Numbered from the stretch's first letter, positions 26,789-36,132 are shown. The stretch: 64,000 bases of DNA from an uncultured Methanocorpusculum sp. (GCF_963667985.1 NZ_OY764081.1:806001-870000), one strand, 5' to 3'. A program made the numbers and translations. Notes: generated by a model not told the origin, from the letters alone.

Positions 26789-27151
26789 ATGTCCAGAGAA
26801 GCTGAACTAAACGAAGCGGACGAAAAAACATTTGCCTATCTCAAAGAACACCCGAAGGGAGTTCTGCAGAGCGACCTCTGGAAAGCGATTGAGGCGGACA
26901 GCCGAACCTGTTCGCGCATCCTCAAAAAACTGGAGGATGCAGGCCTCATCGCCCGGGAAGAGACGAAAAAAGACGGGACACGCACCTATCTTATCACCGT
27001 CGTCCACACATCTCAGGCAGTCGACCCCAGCCTTTTGATGGCCGGCGAGTACATCGTCCCCTGCGTCGCCTGCGATGAGGAGTGTACTGTTGAACACTGT
27101 AAAATGCTTGAAGACTGGATCTATGAGCTGGTCTTCGACGAACTTGAATAA
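26789..27151 (+). CDS. Winged-helix protein with C-terminal four-cysteine motif (RPC34-like)
   Basis: A 120-aa protein. Residues 10-70 make a winged helix (YLKEHPKGVLQSDLWKAIEADSRTCSRILKKLEDAGLI) and the last 30 hold VPCVACDEECTVEHCKMLEDWI, with four cysteines suited to a [4Fe-4S] cluster or zinc. This arrangement resembles the archaeal and eukaryotic RPC34/RPC39 subunit of RNA polymerase III, where a winged helix is followed by a Cys cluster before a helix. Similarity is by layout, not by a search. Co-transcribed with lsm, suggesting a role in transcription or RNA handling. Confidence 0.7.
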   Translation: MSREAELNEADEKTFAYLKEHPKGVLQSDLWKAIEADSRTCSRILKKLEDAGLIAREETKKDGTRTYLITVVHTSQAVDPSLLMAGEYIVPCVACDEECTVEHCKMLEDWIYELVFDELE

Positions 27152-27217
27152 CCTTCTTTTTTCGCTGTCAATTAATAACGAAACCTATTTCTCCATTGCC
27201 TACAGATTCAGTGTATT

Positions 27218-28708
27218 ATGTCGGCAGGTTTTTTTGACCGGTTCTCTGCAAAGAAACCCTGGATCGTCGAGAGTGTACCGCCGCCATCGACCGGTCACGG
27301 GGCAGGAATGCAGGTTCCCGAATACAAATCACAACCATATTTCATCGTCGCATCCGTTGAGATGGGAAACACTACGACCAAATGCATTCTGACGGGCACA
27401 AGCCTTGATGACGGAAAATCTTACATCATCAATAAGACCGTGTCCATGAGCAGAGATGTCAGAAAACCGAAAAGTGGAGAAGAGATTTTTGGAGCTACGC
27501 TTGACGGAACGGAGCTTACCAGAGAATCCGTCACCGAACTTGTCAGAGACACACTGATCAAATGTCACAAAGATGCAGATCTGAGCATCAAAGACGAGCT
27601 TGATTTCGTTGTGAGAAGCACAGGAGTTGTGGCCGCAATGGACTCGCCCGATCAGGTCGGCGAGTTCGTCAAGGCACTCGCTAACGGATGCCTGCTCGCC
27701 GGTGTTCCGCCGAAAAAGATGACGCCCCCGATGGGAATCAACGGCCTTCCCAAAAAACTCCGGGACTTCTCCTACGCCGACCGGCTCGTCTTTACCGGGG
27801 CGATCGCAGGAGTTACGCCCCCAATCGGATCCACCGGAGTCGAGATGGTCGCAAACGAGATGGAGGGAGAGCTGGCAATGGCCGGGATCAAGGAGGGGGC
27901 CAAATGGACCGGGGTCGACATCAGGAATCCCTGTATCTCCATGGACTTTGGGACCACGCTCGACGGACGTATCACCAGTGATGTCGATCCAAATGCAGAG
28001 AACCCCTTCGCCAAGACGATTGGAAACTTCTGCGGCCTTGCCGGCGCAATACCCGATGCAATCATCCGCGGAACCGGCCTCGTCGATAAAAAGAAAGGTA
28101 CCGCGCTTGATCTGTTCGGAGAAAAATGCAAACCCTCCTCGACTCGGGCAACGAAAAAAGCCCAGCCCTATGTCGACCGTTGCATGGAAATAATCGACAT
28201 CACCGAAGTCCCGCGTGATCGGACGCATTTCGGCAAAGTGCCGGTCTGCGCCGACGTTGCCGAGGATTCCGGTATCGTTCTGATCGGTGTCGATATCGGT
28301 GTGAACGGCGATCGAACCTCCGACCTTGAAGCGATCGGTGCGGAAATCGCCAAAAATGAAAACAAAGAAGTGATCAAAGAGGTGATCGACCGGGTATGTG
28401 CAAACGTCGCACTCAAAATCATCGATATCTGTATCAAGAGAAACTTCCTGCCGAAAAACAGCTCGATCGGGTTCACCGGCCGTGCGATCATCTCAGGCAA
28501 TAAACCTCAGTATATTCTCGAGGGTGTGATGGAACGTGGAATCTATGATGATCCGGTCGATCATCTGGTCTTTGTCGATGACGGACTTGCCCGCGGGGCG
28601 GCACTGATGGGCAGATGTATGAACAGTCTTGGAAATGCCAAATGCCCGATCGGCGGGGTTCGGGGCGGACATTGTATAATGGCAAAACGCCAAAAGATAG
28701 GTAAGTAA
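27218..28708 (+). CDS. mmp14: Methanogenesis marker protein 14 (UPF0285)
   Basis: A 496-aa protein of the methanogen-restricted marker 14 family. It shows an ASKHA/actin-like ATPase flavour: SVEMGNTTTKCIL near the N-terminus is like a phosphate-1 loop, and MDFGTTLDGRI and VDIGVNGDRTSD are like later loops. Family hallmarks: GVPPKKMTPPMGINGLPKKL and GVTPPIGSTGVEMVANEM. Function unproven; ATP-dependent activation or assembly is inferred from the fold-like motifs. A 76-aa gene follows after one base, so they are translationally linked. Confidence 0.9.
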   Translation: MSAGFFDRFSAKKPWIVESVPPPSTGHGAGMQVPEYKSQPYFIVASVEMGNTTTKCILTGTSLDDGKSYIINKTVSMSRDVRKPKSGEEIFGATLDGTELTRESVTELVRDTLIKCHKDADLSIKDELDFVVRSTGVVAAMDSPDQVGEFVKALANGCLLAGVPPKKMTPPMGINGLPKKLRDFSYADRLVFTGAIAGVTPPIGSTGVEMVANEMEGELAMAGIKEGAKWTGVDIRNPCISMDFGTTLDGRITSDVDPNAENPFAKTIGNFCGLAGAIPDAIIRGTGLVDKKKGTALDLFGEKCKPSSTRATKKAQPYVDRCMEIIDITEVPRDRTHFGKVPVCADVAEDSGIVLIGVDIGVNGDRTSDLEAIGAEIAKNENKEVIKEVIDRVCANVALKIIDICIKRNFLPKNSSIGFTGRAIISGNKPQYILEGVMERGIYDDPVDHLVFVDDGLARGAALMGRCMNSLGNAKCPIGGVRGGHCIMAKRQKIGK

Positions 28709-28709
28709 T

Positions 28710-28940
28710 ATGGAAGACGAAGAATTTGATTTAGTCATTCCTCCGGGAACACCTAGAACGATCATCCGTGACGCCGCACTCAAGTTCGATGTAGAACTCG
28801 TGAGTGTCACCCGTCCGCTGAATTATGCCAATATGGTGAACGACGAACGCGAACTCCTGGCACTTCGGGGAAAGAAAGAGGAGATCGAAAAAGCGAATGA
28901 GTTCCTTTATCAGAAGATAAAGGAGTTTATTGACAGCTAA
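28710..28940 (+). CDS. Small acidic protein linked to mmp14
   Basis: A 76-aa protein (MEDEEFDLVIPPGTPRTIIRD...), predicted alpha/beta, without Cys. Starts one base after the mmp14 stop (TAATATGG), so it depends on mmp14 translation. The core IIRDAALKFDVELVSVTRPLNYANM looks like a small ACT- or KH-sized fold, but no family is recognised. Its location argues for a partner of Mmp14. Followed by a T8 run. Confidence 0.7.
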   Translation: MEDEEFDLVIPPGTPRTIIRDAALKFDVELVSVTRPLNYANMVNDERELLALRGKKEEIEKANEFLYQKIKEFIDS

Positions 28941-28941
28941 C

Positions 28942-28949
28942 TTTTTTTT
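28942..28949 (+). terminator. T-run terminator after the mmp14 operon
   Basis: T8 directly after the stop codon of the 76-aa gene, a typical archaeal end. Confidence 0.5.
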
Positions 28950-29006
28950 ATTTTCAAAAGAGCCGATCCTCTATACGAAAAGAGAGGCTGAAAAATATTG
29001 GATATG

Positions 29007-29312
29007 TTAATTGATATTTTCGAGACTGTACCCGCGTGACGTTAGAAGAGCTTTTACTCTGTCACGGTGATTTCCCTGAAGTTCAATAGAGTTTTCCTTC
29101 ACGGTGCCTCCGCATGCAAGCCTGCCTTTGAGGAACTTGGACAGATCCTCTAAATCGATCTCATACGGATCGAGACCGTCGACAACGGTCACTTCTTTGC
29201 CGTACCGTCTCTTGCTGACTTTAACGCTAATACGCTGCTGTTCTTTTGCGACTTCTTCACAAATACAGAGTTCTTTTGGTAAACCACATTTCGGGCAGAT
29301 GCCACTGTTCAT
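29007..29312 (-). CDS. Translation initiation factor aIF1 (SUI1 family)
   Basis: A 101-aa SUI1/eIF1 protein that guides start-codon selection on the small subunit. N-terminal zinc-ribbon-like [13 protein letters not shown], then the SUI1 core [38 protein letters not shown], the basic loop that contacts the P site, and the C-terminal [20 protein letters not shown]. Monocistronic by context. Confidence 0.94.
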
Positions 29313-29382
29313 TGCAGTAGTTAGTTGGTGCCGGCGAGTTAAAATATATATGGTTGACTTGAGGGGAAAAACCTTTGAAGAG

Positions 29383-30027
29383 TTACCCTTTGAAATTATA
29401 GAAATAATTATTGAGTTTCTCTTTTTTCGTCACAATATCCCGCTCGGCTTTCGATAAAAGGAGATCACGCTCTCTGCTTTGGATCGCAGGGCAGTATTTG
29501 CAGAACGCATCGTCGATATCATTCCATACTGCGCGAACCGGGCAGTAATACTCGCCGTCATACTGTTCCACGGAAAAACCGCCGGGAAACGGCATACCAA
29601 CGGGATGGACGGGTTCGTCTTTGATGTAAACGGTGTAGGCGGCAATCAGGTACTTGAGAGAACGCAGACGATCTCCCGGAGTTCCTTTCGATGCCGCCCG
29701 CCGGGCGTCGACAGTAAACGCATTCCACGAAGGAGGAAGAAGAATAGCAGAATGAATTGGCGAGAGCTCGTCAGTCATCATCCGATGATAGCCGTCGACG
29801 ATCTGGATACGAGCATACTGCATGAAAGAATCCCCGTACTCTTTTGGCACATTCTCCAGCTTTTTTGCATACCGGGTAAGCATCAACTCCAGATCTTCAG
29901 GAGAATACAGCTGACCTTTCTCTTTGAGGAGCGTGAGAAGGGCACCTTTGCGGGACACGCAGGCAAACTCACCCCATGAAAAAAGAGTTCGCGAAGGGGA
30001 TGTCCCCTCGCGGTTCCAAAATCCCAT
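29383..30027 (-). CDS. DUF2115/UPF0305-like archaeal protein
   Basis: A 214-aa soluble protein of unknown function that resembles the archaeal UPF0305 (DUF2115) group. Its C-terminal [27 protein letters not shown] holds three cysteines (CP...CKYC), possibly a metal site. The middle [13 protein letters not shown] and [25 protein letters not shown] are its other marked stretches. It follows tes by 9 bp on the same strand, so it is co-transcribed with the tetraether lipid synthase. Family call from memory. Confidence 0.6.
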
Positions 30028-30036
30028 CAGGTCACC

Positions 30037-31512
30037 TTATTCTGACAGAGGTTTTGCGCCTTTCTTCCAGACCGCTTCGCGATAGGTCGGGCCGCTGTTA
30101 TATGTACAGAACGGGATGAGTTTTCCATCCGGCGTCGCATAGTGGATACAGCAGCGGGATACCCGATCAGTGTCGTAGTTGAAGGCATCCATGAAATGCA
30201 TCGTCCCGATGAAGAGAGCATTTTCGTGGAATTTACCAAGCGAGTCGAAGTCGTGTTTGACAAGAGCGTCGTAGATGAGTTTCTTGAGATCGATCCGGAT
30301 ACCCTCGACCTCTTCTTTGGAAACAGCCTTGTTTATCTTACCAAGACCGGTGGGTATAGCCAGATACTTGCCCGTCTTGCCTGCCGTCTTGAACTTTTCT
30401 GCAAGAACGGTTGCCTCGTCGAAGAACTTGTCCACATCGACGAACCGGGTAATCGGAACGAGATCTCCCTCGTCATTCACGAATCCATAAGTTGCAGCTC
30501 CGCAGTGAGGGTGGGCACAGAACATGATCTGGGGTTTGCCGGTGTATGCCTCGATCAGATCACAGATCGTCATAACGGACGGGATCGGATAGAAATCGGA
30601 TGATTTGAGTTTACCCCCCATCTGTTCTTCCACGCAATGCGTGATATCAGGGATCGTCACGCGTTCACGCAGTACATCATCTTCTTTTGCCGCCCCGGTA
30701 AAGGCAACGGGCTGGAAGTTGATGCCGCGAATGATGTCGACATTCTTGCTTGCAAACTTAATGATGCCGCCAATCTCGTGGTCATTCTTACCACGGATGA
30801 TTGTTGGAACAAGCACGACACCGAGACCCACTTTCCGGCAGTTTTCAATCGCCGGGAGGGAAGTCTTTTCCAGAAGAGGATTCGTCTCTTTGGAGATGCC
30901 GTCAAAATGGAGATAGACAGTTGAGAGTCCGGCTTCGCGCAGATTCTTTGCAAGCTCGGGATTTTGGGCGAGTTTAACGCCGTTCGATGCCATCTGCACC
31001 TGGCTGAAACCAAGCTCTTTTGCTTTTTTGATGAGGACGACGAGGTCGTCGCGCATGGTCGGCTCGCCGCCGGCAAACTGAACGGCCGGACAGGGGACCG
31101 GCTTCTCATTCCTGAGAATCGTAAGCATCGAAGTGATCTCATCGAAGGTCGGTTCGTAAATATAGCCGCATGCCCGGGCATTGGCGAAACAGAACTCGCA
31201 CTTCAGATTGCAACGATTCGTTACATCGATGTTGGCAAGAAGCGTGCCTGACTTATGATTCGCACAAAGACCGCAGCGGGTCGTACATTCTCCTGAAAGG
31301 TCAACATTCGGATTTTCCACACCTCTTCCCACACGGTCATAGGTGTCGAACCGCCGGTACATCTCGGCATCCGACCAGTATAATGTCCTTGCAAAGCCGT
31401 GTTCTGGGCAGGTACGGCATATCCATATTGCACCGTCCTCTTCAGTAATCTCCGCGTCAAGCAATTTACCACAGACGGGGCACAGGCTTTTCGTTCTTTT
31501 TATTGGCGTCAT
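30037..31512 (-). CDS. tes: Tetraether lipid synthase (radical SAM, GDGT/MA-synthase)
   Basis: Radical SAM enzyme that couples two phytanyl chain ends to make membrane-spanning tetraether (GDGT) lipids. The 491-aa protein has the expected cysteine-rich N-terminus (C11, C14, C32, C35, C76, C80, C83) for auxiliary clusters, then the SAM cluster motif C101-C105-C108 (CNLKCEFC), and AGGEPTMRDDLV. The C-terminal part includes FCAHPHCGAATYGF and CCIHYATPDGKLIPFC. This matches the MJ0619/MA_1486 group. It is divergent from carS, another archaeal-lipid gene. Confidence 0.87.
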   Translation of the reverse strand: MTPIKRTKSLCPVCGKLLDAEITEEDGAIWICRTCPEHGFARTLYWSDAEMYRRFDTYDRVGRGVENPNVDLSGECTTRCGLCANHKSGTLLANIDVTNRCNLKCEFCFANARACGYIYEPTFDEITSMLTILRNEKPVPCPAVQFAGGEPTMRDDLVVLIKKAKELGFSQVQMASNGVKLAQNPELAKNLREAGLSTVYLHFDGISKETNPLLEKTSLPAIENCRKVGLGVVLVPTIIRGKNDHEIGGIIKFASKNVDIIRGINFQPVAFTGAAKEDDVLRERVTIPDITHCVEEQMGGKLKSSDFYPIPSVMTICDLIEAYTGKPQIMFCAHPHCGAATYGFVNDEGDLVPITRFVDVDKFFDEATVLAEKFKTAGKTGKYLAIPTGLGKINKAVSKEEVEGIRIDLKKLIYDALVKHDFDSLGKFHENALFIGTMHFMDAFNYDTDRVSRCCIHYATPDGKLIPFCTYNSGPTYREAVWKKGAKPLSE

Positions 31513-31581
31513 GGTTAACTCCCTTGAAATATAATTATTATATTAATTCGCGTTTAACTATAAAAGAATGAGAGTGAGAGT

Positions 31582-32169
31582 TTGATACTGGATATTTTAA
31601 CAACTGTGGGGATGGCCTGTCTGTGGGCAGTATGGATTATGATACCGGCATACATTCCAAATCCAGCCGCAGCGCTCTTGGGCGGAGGGACACCGGTCGA
31701 TTTCGGCAGATGTGCCAAAGACGGCAGGCGGATACTTGGAGACGGAAAAACCTGGCGCGGTCTGATCGGCGGCATCATTGTAGGAATCATCTTCGGACTT
31801 ATCCAGATTTTTCTGGTTGACTACTTCCAGCTGGATTTCCTACCGAAACAGACGATAATCACCGTCTGTGCCCTCGCAACAGGAGCGCTCCTTGGAGATA
31901 TGGTCAAGAGCTACTTCAAGCGCAGGCTGGGAAAAGACCGTGGAGCAAAATGGCCGATCGCAGATATGTACGATATGGTCATCGGATCTTTGGTGTTGAT
32001 GACCCTCACATTACTCGTGACCGGAAATATCGGATGGTTTGCCGAGAACTTCCACTCGGTCGGATTCCTGATCGCGACCTTTATTGCCATCCTCATACTA
32101 TCACCTCTATTACATAGAGGAACAAATATTATTGGATACTTACTCGGGTTAAAGGATGTACCATGGTAA
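31582..32169 (+). CDS. carS: CDP-archaeol synthase
   Basis: Membrane CTP transferase that activates digeranylgeranylglyceryl phosphate to CDP-archaeol, before polar headgroups are added. The 195-aa chain has about five helices and the family blocks MIPAYIPNPAAALLGGGTPVDFG, RRILGDGKTWRGLIGG and AKWPIADMYDMVIGSL. It uses a TTG start (31582) behind GAGTGAGAG; an ATG at 31612 is an alternative. It overlaps pyrE by 7 bp. Confidence 0.92.
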   Translation: MILDILTTVGMACLWAVWIMIPAYIPNPAAALLGGGTPVDFGRCAKDGRRILGDGKTWRGLIGGIIVGIIFGLIQIFLVDYFQLDFLPKQTIITVCALATGALLGDMVKSYFKRRLGKDRGAKWPIADMYDMVIGSLVLMTLTLLVTGNIGWFAENFHSVGFLIATFIAILILSPLLHRGTNIIGYLLGLKDVPW

Positions 32170-32672
32170 ACAGAATATTAGACCTTCTGATTCAATATAA
32201 GGCAGTGGAATTCGGGGATTTCACCCTCGCGTCCGGTGCTCAAAGCAAATACTACATCGACGTGAAAACGGCGATCATGCAGCCGGAACTCCTCTCGGAG
32301 ATTGCAGCGGAAGTCGCGAAAAGGTACGATTTCGACTGTATCGCCGGTGTAGCCGTTGGAGGGGTCCCGCTCGCCGTAGCCGTATCTCTTGCAGCAAAAA
32401 AACCATGCGCCATCATCCGGGCAGCAGCAAAAGACCATGGTAAGAGTCAGATGATCATCGGGGACGTTCAGGGAAAACGAGTTCTGCTGATCGAAGACGT
32501 TACAACATCGGGCGGTTCGTCGAAGTACGGCATCGAAGAGCTGAAAAAAGCCGGAGCATTCGTTGATTCCGTCGTTACCGTCGTTGATCGGGAAGGCGGG
32601 GCAGAGGAACTTCTCGCCGCAGAAGGAGTCACCCTTTACCCGCTTGTTAAAGCGAGCGAACTTCTCGCATAA
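32163..32672 (+). CDS. pyrE: Orotate phosphoribosyltransferase
   Basis: Transfers ribose 5-phosphate from PRPP to orotate in pyrimidine synthesis. The 169-aa product carries the orotate loop FTLASGAQSKYYIDVKTA, GVAVGGVPLA, and the PRPP motif VLLIEDVTTSGGSS. ATG at 32163 lies inside the end of carS, a coupling of lipid and pyrimidine genes that both use CTP-linked chemistry but has no proven meaning. Confidence 0.95.
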   Translation: MVNRILDLLIQYKAVEFGDFTLASGAQSKYYIDVKTAIMQPELLSEIAAEVAKRYDFDCIAGVAVGGVPLAVAVSLAAKKPCAIIRAAAKDHGKSQMIIGDVQGKRVLLIEDVTTSGGSSKYGIEELKKAGAFVDSVVTVVDREGGAEELLAAEGVTLYPLVKASELLA

Positions 32673-32717
32673 TTTTTTCATTTCATTTTCTAAAGGACAG
32701 ATACATCAGAAACTCGT

Positions 32718-32754
32718 GTGATATATTTATAACATATTGTGACAAATATATCAC
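32718..32754. promoter_or_regulatory. Inverted-repeat operator of the XRE-type regulator operon
   Basis: GTGATATATTT and its exact complement AAATATATCAC (32718-32728 and 32744-32754) with a 15-bp spacer, ending 2 bp before the ATG at 32757. The spacer holds TTATAACATATTGTGAC. This is a strong candidate binding site for the XRE regulator encoded as last gene of the operon. Confidence 0.6.
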
Positions 32755-32756
32755 AG

Positions 32757-33100
32757 ATGAATATGATTTCATTGATGGGACTTATCGGGTTCCTTGGCTT
32801 TCTCGGATTCTATACCGGGAACTACGGTTATTTCGGATTTTTCGGATTCTTTGTATTTTTCACCTACGCTCTGAAAAATATGATGAACTCTTTGATGCAT
32901 ATGTGAAGAAATCCGCAACCCTGGCATTCTTTACCTCGGTCGTATTATTCTGTGTGGCTCTTTGTGCAGTCGTCATACTCGGAATATTGGAATTCAGCAC
33001 GATCATATTTGTGCTGGTGTTCGCCGTCTCCATCATTGTATTTATTCTGCGTCTGACCATCTACGAAATGGCGGAAAACATCCGTGCCCGTGAGGAATAA
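32757..33100 (+). pseudogene. DUF3796-type small membrane protein, split by a frameshift
   Basis: The first 49 codons (32757-32906) read MNMISLMGLIGFLGFLGF, then a Gly/Phe-rich GYFGFFGFFVFFTYALK, typical of DUF3796. Near 32870-32880, at an A5 run, the -1 frame continues as KYDELFDAYVKKSATLAFF and two membrane helices to 33100, exactly the family's second half. In the present sequence the first piece ends at 32904-32906 and a GTG at 32903 could restart. It is either a decayed or sequencing-shifted gene, or two separate pieces. It precedes an XRE regulator with TAATG overlap. Confidence 0.75.
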
Positions 33101-33297
33101 TGCAGACACGCATTCGCGAATGCCGGCTAAAACTTGGCATGACTCAGGGAGAACTGGCGGACCTTGCAGGCGTACGCCGGGAGACGATCGTTCATCTGGA
33201 GAAGGGTAAATACAACCCCTCACTCAAACTCGGATTCGATCTGGCAAAGATCCTCCAGATGCCGGTGGAGGAACTGTTTTCGTTTGAAGACGAGTGA
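33100..33297 (+). CDS. XRE/Cro-type small transcriptional regulator
   Basis: A 65-aa helix-turn-helix protein, almost only the HTH domain ([29 protein letters not shown], then [17 protein letters not shown]). These tiny regulators usually accompany DUF3796 membrane proteins, as here. The ATG shares a base with the preceding stop. The palindrome at 32718-32754 is its likely operator. Confidence 0.9.
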   Translation: MQTRIRECRLKLGMTQGELADLAGVRRETIVHLEKGKYNPSLKLGFDLAKILQMPVEELFSFEDE

Positions 33298-33387
33298 TCC
33301 TATTTTTTGCCTGTGCTGGGACACAGAGCAGCAAATACCAAGTTATTGGAAACATTATTTGACTGTTAACGCGCCATAGATAAGGAT

Positions 33388-34680
33388 ATGAAAATATTAG
33401 TGGCCGGAGGTGGCGGAAGGGAACACGCCATCTGCTTAGCACTCACCAAAAATGCGAATGTCGAACTCTACTCAGTCAAGGGGAAAAAGAATCCGGGCAT
33501 CGCAAAAATAGCCCGCGAATCCTTCATCCACCAGGAAACGGATGTCCCCGCAGTTCTGGCTTTCGCAAAAAAACACAATATCCAATACGCCGTGATCGGA
33601 CCCGAAGCGCCGCTCGAAGCAGGCCTCGTCGATGCCCTCACTAAAGAGGGGATCGGGTGTGTAGGACCGGTCAAAGCCGCCGCACGCATCGAGACCGACA
33701 AGGGATTTTGCCGCGGCCTCATGAATAAATACGGAATCGACGGATGCCCGGCATACAAAATCTGCAATACCCCAAAAGAAGCCGCCGAATTCATTCGCGA
33801 ATATCCAGGCGACCTTGCGGTAAAACCGACCGGTCTCACCGGCGGAAAAGGAGTAAAAGTCATGGGTGAACAGGTCGACCGCGAAGGGGCCGTTGAATAC
33901 GCCATGACCCTGAAAGATCAGGTCATCATCCTCGAAGAGCGTCTTCTCGGCGAAGAGTTCACGTTAATGGCGTTCGTCGACGGCAAACATCTCGTTCCCA
34001 TGCCGCTCGTTCAGGATCACAAACGTGCCTTTGAAGGAGATGTCGGCCCCAACACCGGCGGAATGGGATCCTACTCGCTTGAAAACCACAAGTTCCCCTT
34101 CGTCACCGACGAAGACTACGCAAAAGCGATCTCCATCATGCAGGCGACCATCGACGCGCTCGCAGAAGAGGGAAGCCCGTACAAAGGCATCCTCTACGGT
34201 CAATTCATGAACACAAAGACCGGGCCGAAAGTGATCGAGTTCAATGCACGGTTCGGCGACCCGGAAGCAATGAATGTCCTGTCGATTCTGACCTCGGACT
34301 TTTTGACCATCGCAGAACACATCATCAACGGGACGCTTTCGACAAAGGACGTCTCCTTTGAGAAGAAAGCCACGGTCTGCAAATATATCGTGCCGATTGA
34401 CTACCCCGACAAACCCCATGCAGGCGATTTCATCACCGTCGGTCCGGCGGATAATACCATTCTTTACTATGCAAACATCGCTCAGGAAAACGAAGTGCTG
34501 ACGACTCTGACCTCCCGCACAATGGCATACGTCGGAATCGGAGAATCGCTTGCTGAAGCTGAAAAATATGCGGAAGCGGCCTGCAGGAACGTATCCGGAA
34601 ACGTCAGATACCGGAGCGATATTGGAACAGAGGCGCTGTTTGCAAAACGCATCGCCCACATGAAGGAATTAAGATCATGA
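33388..34680 (+). CDS. purD: Phosphoribosylamine-glycine ligase (GAR synthetase)
   Basis: ATP-grasp enzyme of purine synthesis joining glycine to phosphoribosylamine. The 430-aa chain begins [18 protein letters not shown], has [33 protein letters not shown] (ATP-binding), [11 protein letters not shown] and [17 protein letters not shown] (metal ligands). It overlaps argF by 4 bp (ATGA). Confidence 0.96.
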   Translation: MKILVAGGGGREHAICLALTKNANVELYSVKGKKNPGIAKIARESFIHQETDVPAVLAFAKKHNIQYAVIGPEAPLEAGLVDALTKEGIGCVGPVKAAARIETDKGFCRGLMNKYGIDGCPAYKICNTPKEAAEFIREYPGDLAVKPTGLTGGKGVKVMGEQVDREGAVEYAMTLKDQVIILEERLLGEEFTLMAFVDGKHLVPMPLVQDHKRAFEGDVGPNTGGMGSYSLENHKFPFVTDEDYAKAISIMQATIDALAEEGSPYKGILYGQFMNTKTGPKVIEFNARFGDPEAMNVLSILTSDFLTIAEHIINGTLSTKDVSFEKKATVCKYIVPIDYPDKPHAGDFITVGPADNTILYYANIAQENEVLTTLTSRTMAYVGIGESLAEAEKYAEAACRNVSGNVRYRSDIGTEALFAKRIAHMKELRS

Positions 34681-35594
34681 AAAAAGATTTCCTTTCAATC
34701 ACCGACCTCTCGGCAGAGGAGTATGAAGACATTCTCACCCTGGTTGCCCGACTCAAACGCCAGCGGTATGCTGGCGTCCCCCATCCGCTTCTCGCCGGAA
34801 AAACCCTCGCAATGATCTTCGAGAAGGCATCCACCAGAACGCGGATGTCATTCGATGTCGGCATGTACGATCTCGGCGGGTATGCCCTCTACCTGAATGC
34901 CAAAGACACCCAGCTCGGCCGCGGGGAAACCGTCGCCGATACAGCACGTGTGATGTCCAGATACGTCCACGGAGCGATCATGCGGACCTACAAACACGAG
35001 ACGATCACCGAGTTCGCCAAATACGCGTCCATTCCGGTGATCAACGCCCTTTCCGACAAAGAGCATCCCTGCCAGATCATGGCAGACTCATTAACCCTCA
35101 AAGAAAAGTTTGGGGAGCTGGATGGACTCAAGATCGCCTGGATCGGCGACGGGAACAATGTCTGTAATTCGCTGATAATGGCCTCCGTGCAAACCGGCAT
35201 GGAAATCGCGGTTGGAACGCCGAAAGGATACGAACCCGACCCGGCCGCCGTCAAGTTCGCAAAAGAGAACGGCGGAAAAGTCACCGTCTACGATGATCCG
35301 GTCAGAGCCGTCAGCGATGCCCACGCAATTTACACCGATACCTGGATCTCGATGGGCGAAGAAGACATCAAGGAAACCAAGCTCAAAGACTTCGTCGGAT
35401 ATCAGCTCGACACCGCCCTCCTGAACAAAGCGGCGGACGATGCTCTCGTTCTCCACTGCCTTCCGGCCCACCGGGGCGAGGAGATCACGGACGAGGTCAT
35501 CGACTCCATGCAGAGCGGCGTCTGGGATCAGGCGGAGAACCGTCTTCACGCCCAGAAAGCGATCCTCGTTCGGCTGATGTCCCAAGGATATTAA
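34677..35594 (+). CDS. argF: Ornithine carbamoyltransferase
   Basis: Makes citrulline from ornithine and carbamoyl phosphate in arginine synthesis. The 305-aa protein has the carbamoyl-phosphate loop [19 protein letters not shown], and [15 protein letters not shown], where the Cys/Leu-Pro bind ornithine. In a tight operon between purD and a class II aldolase. Carbamoyl phosphate would come from carB at the far right of the window. Confidence 0.96.
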   Translation: MKKDFLSITDLSAEEYEDILTLVARLKRQRYAGVPHPLLAGKTLAMIFEKASTRTRMSFDVGMYDLGGYALYLNAKDTQLGRGETVADTARVMSRYVHGAIMRTYKHETITEFAKYASIPVINALSDKEHPCQIMADSLTLKEKFGELDGLKIAWIGDGNNVCNSLIMASVQTGMEIAVGTPKGYEPDPAAVKFAKENGGKVTVYDDPVRAVSDAHAIYTDTWISMGEEDIKETKLKDFVGYQLDTALLNKAADDALVLHCLPAHRGEEITDEVIDSMQSGVWDQAENRLHAQKAILVRLMSQGY

Positions 35595-35595
35595 G

Positions 35596-36132
35596 ATGCA
35601 GCCCGACTTCCCCCGAATCGGCAAACGACTGTTCTCGGAACATCTGGTCGGAGGAAACTTCGGCAACATGAGTGTAAGAACCGACGATGGGTATTTCATC
35701 ACGAAAACCGGATCCTACCTCGACGCGGACCCCGAACAGATCGTCCTTATGCCCCTAAACGGTAGGGTCACTCCCGGAGCATCCAGCGAATGGCGGGTGC
35801 ACACCGCGGTCTACAATGCCTCGGAACACAAAGCAATCGTCCACGCCCACCCGCCGTATGCCGTGGCCCTCTCGCTCCTCGCCGATGCCGACATCGAGAC
35901 CATCGACAGCGAAGGACACCTGCTCGCCCCGACAATTCAGGTCGTTGAAGGACCCTGCGGATCACAGCAACTTGCCGATGTCGTGGCAAAAGGCCTTTCA
36001 TCTGCCAACATCGTCATTGCCAGGGGTCACGGAACCTTTGCAGCCGGCCGCGATCTGGATCAGGCATACTTGTACACCTCTCTCGCCGAACACTGCTGCA
36101 AAGTCCTGCATCTGACGAAAACCTACAGATAA
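35596..36132 (+). CDS. Class II aldolase/adducin-family protein (fuculose-phosphate aldolase-like)
   Basis: A 178-aa zinc-dependent aldolase. Motifs: GGNFGNMSVRTDDGYFITKTGS, SSEWRVHTAVYN (catalytic Glu region), HAHPPYAVAL (HxH zinc ligands) and ARGHGTFAAGRDLDQAY (third His). In methanogens the homologue cleaves fuculose 1-phosphate and may supply lactaldehyde for coenzyme F420; that use is inference. It starts one base after argF stops. A poly-T-rich stretch follows. Confidence 0.85.
   Translation: MQPDFPRIGKRLFSEHLVGGNFGNMSVRTDDGYFITKTGSYLDADPEQIVLMPLNGRVTPGASSEWRVHTAVYNASEHKAIVHAHPPYAVALSLLADADIETIDSEGHLLAPTIQVVEGPCGSQQLADVVAKGLSSANIVIARGHGTFAAGRDLDQAYLYTSLAEHCCKVLHLTKTYR

Noticed and set aside
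27329-28228. A 299-codon minus-strand ORF in mmp14
   Set aside because: Shadow of mmp14; composition is unnatural and no motif is present.
32757-33100. Programmed -1 frameshifting in the DUF3796 gene
   Set aside because: The site CTG-AAA-AAT has no canonical slippery heptamer and no obvious downstream pseudoknot; an indel in the A run or a restart is simpler.
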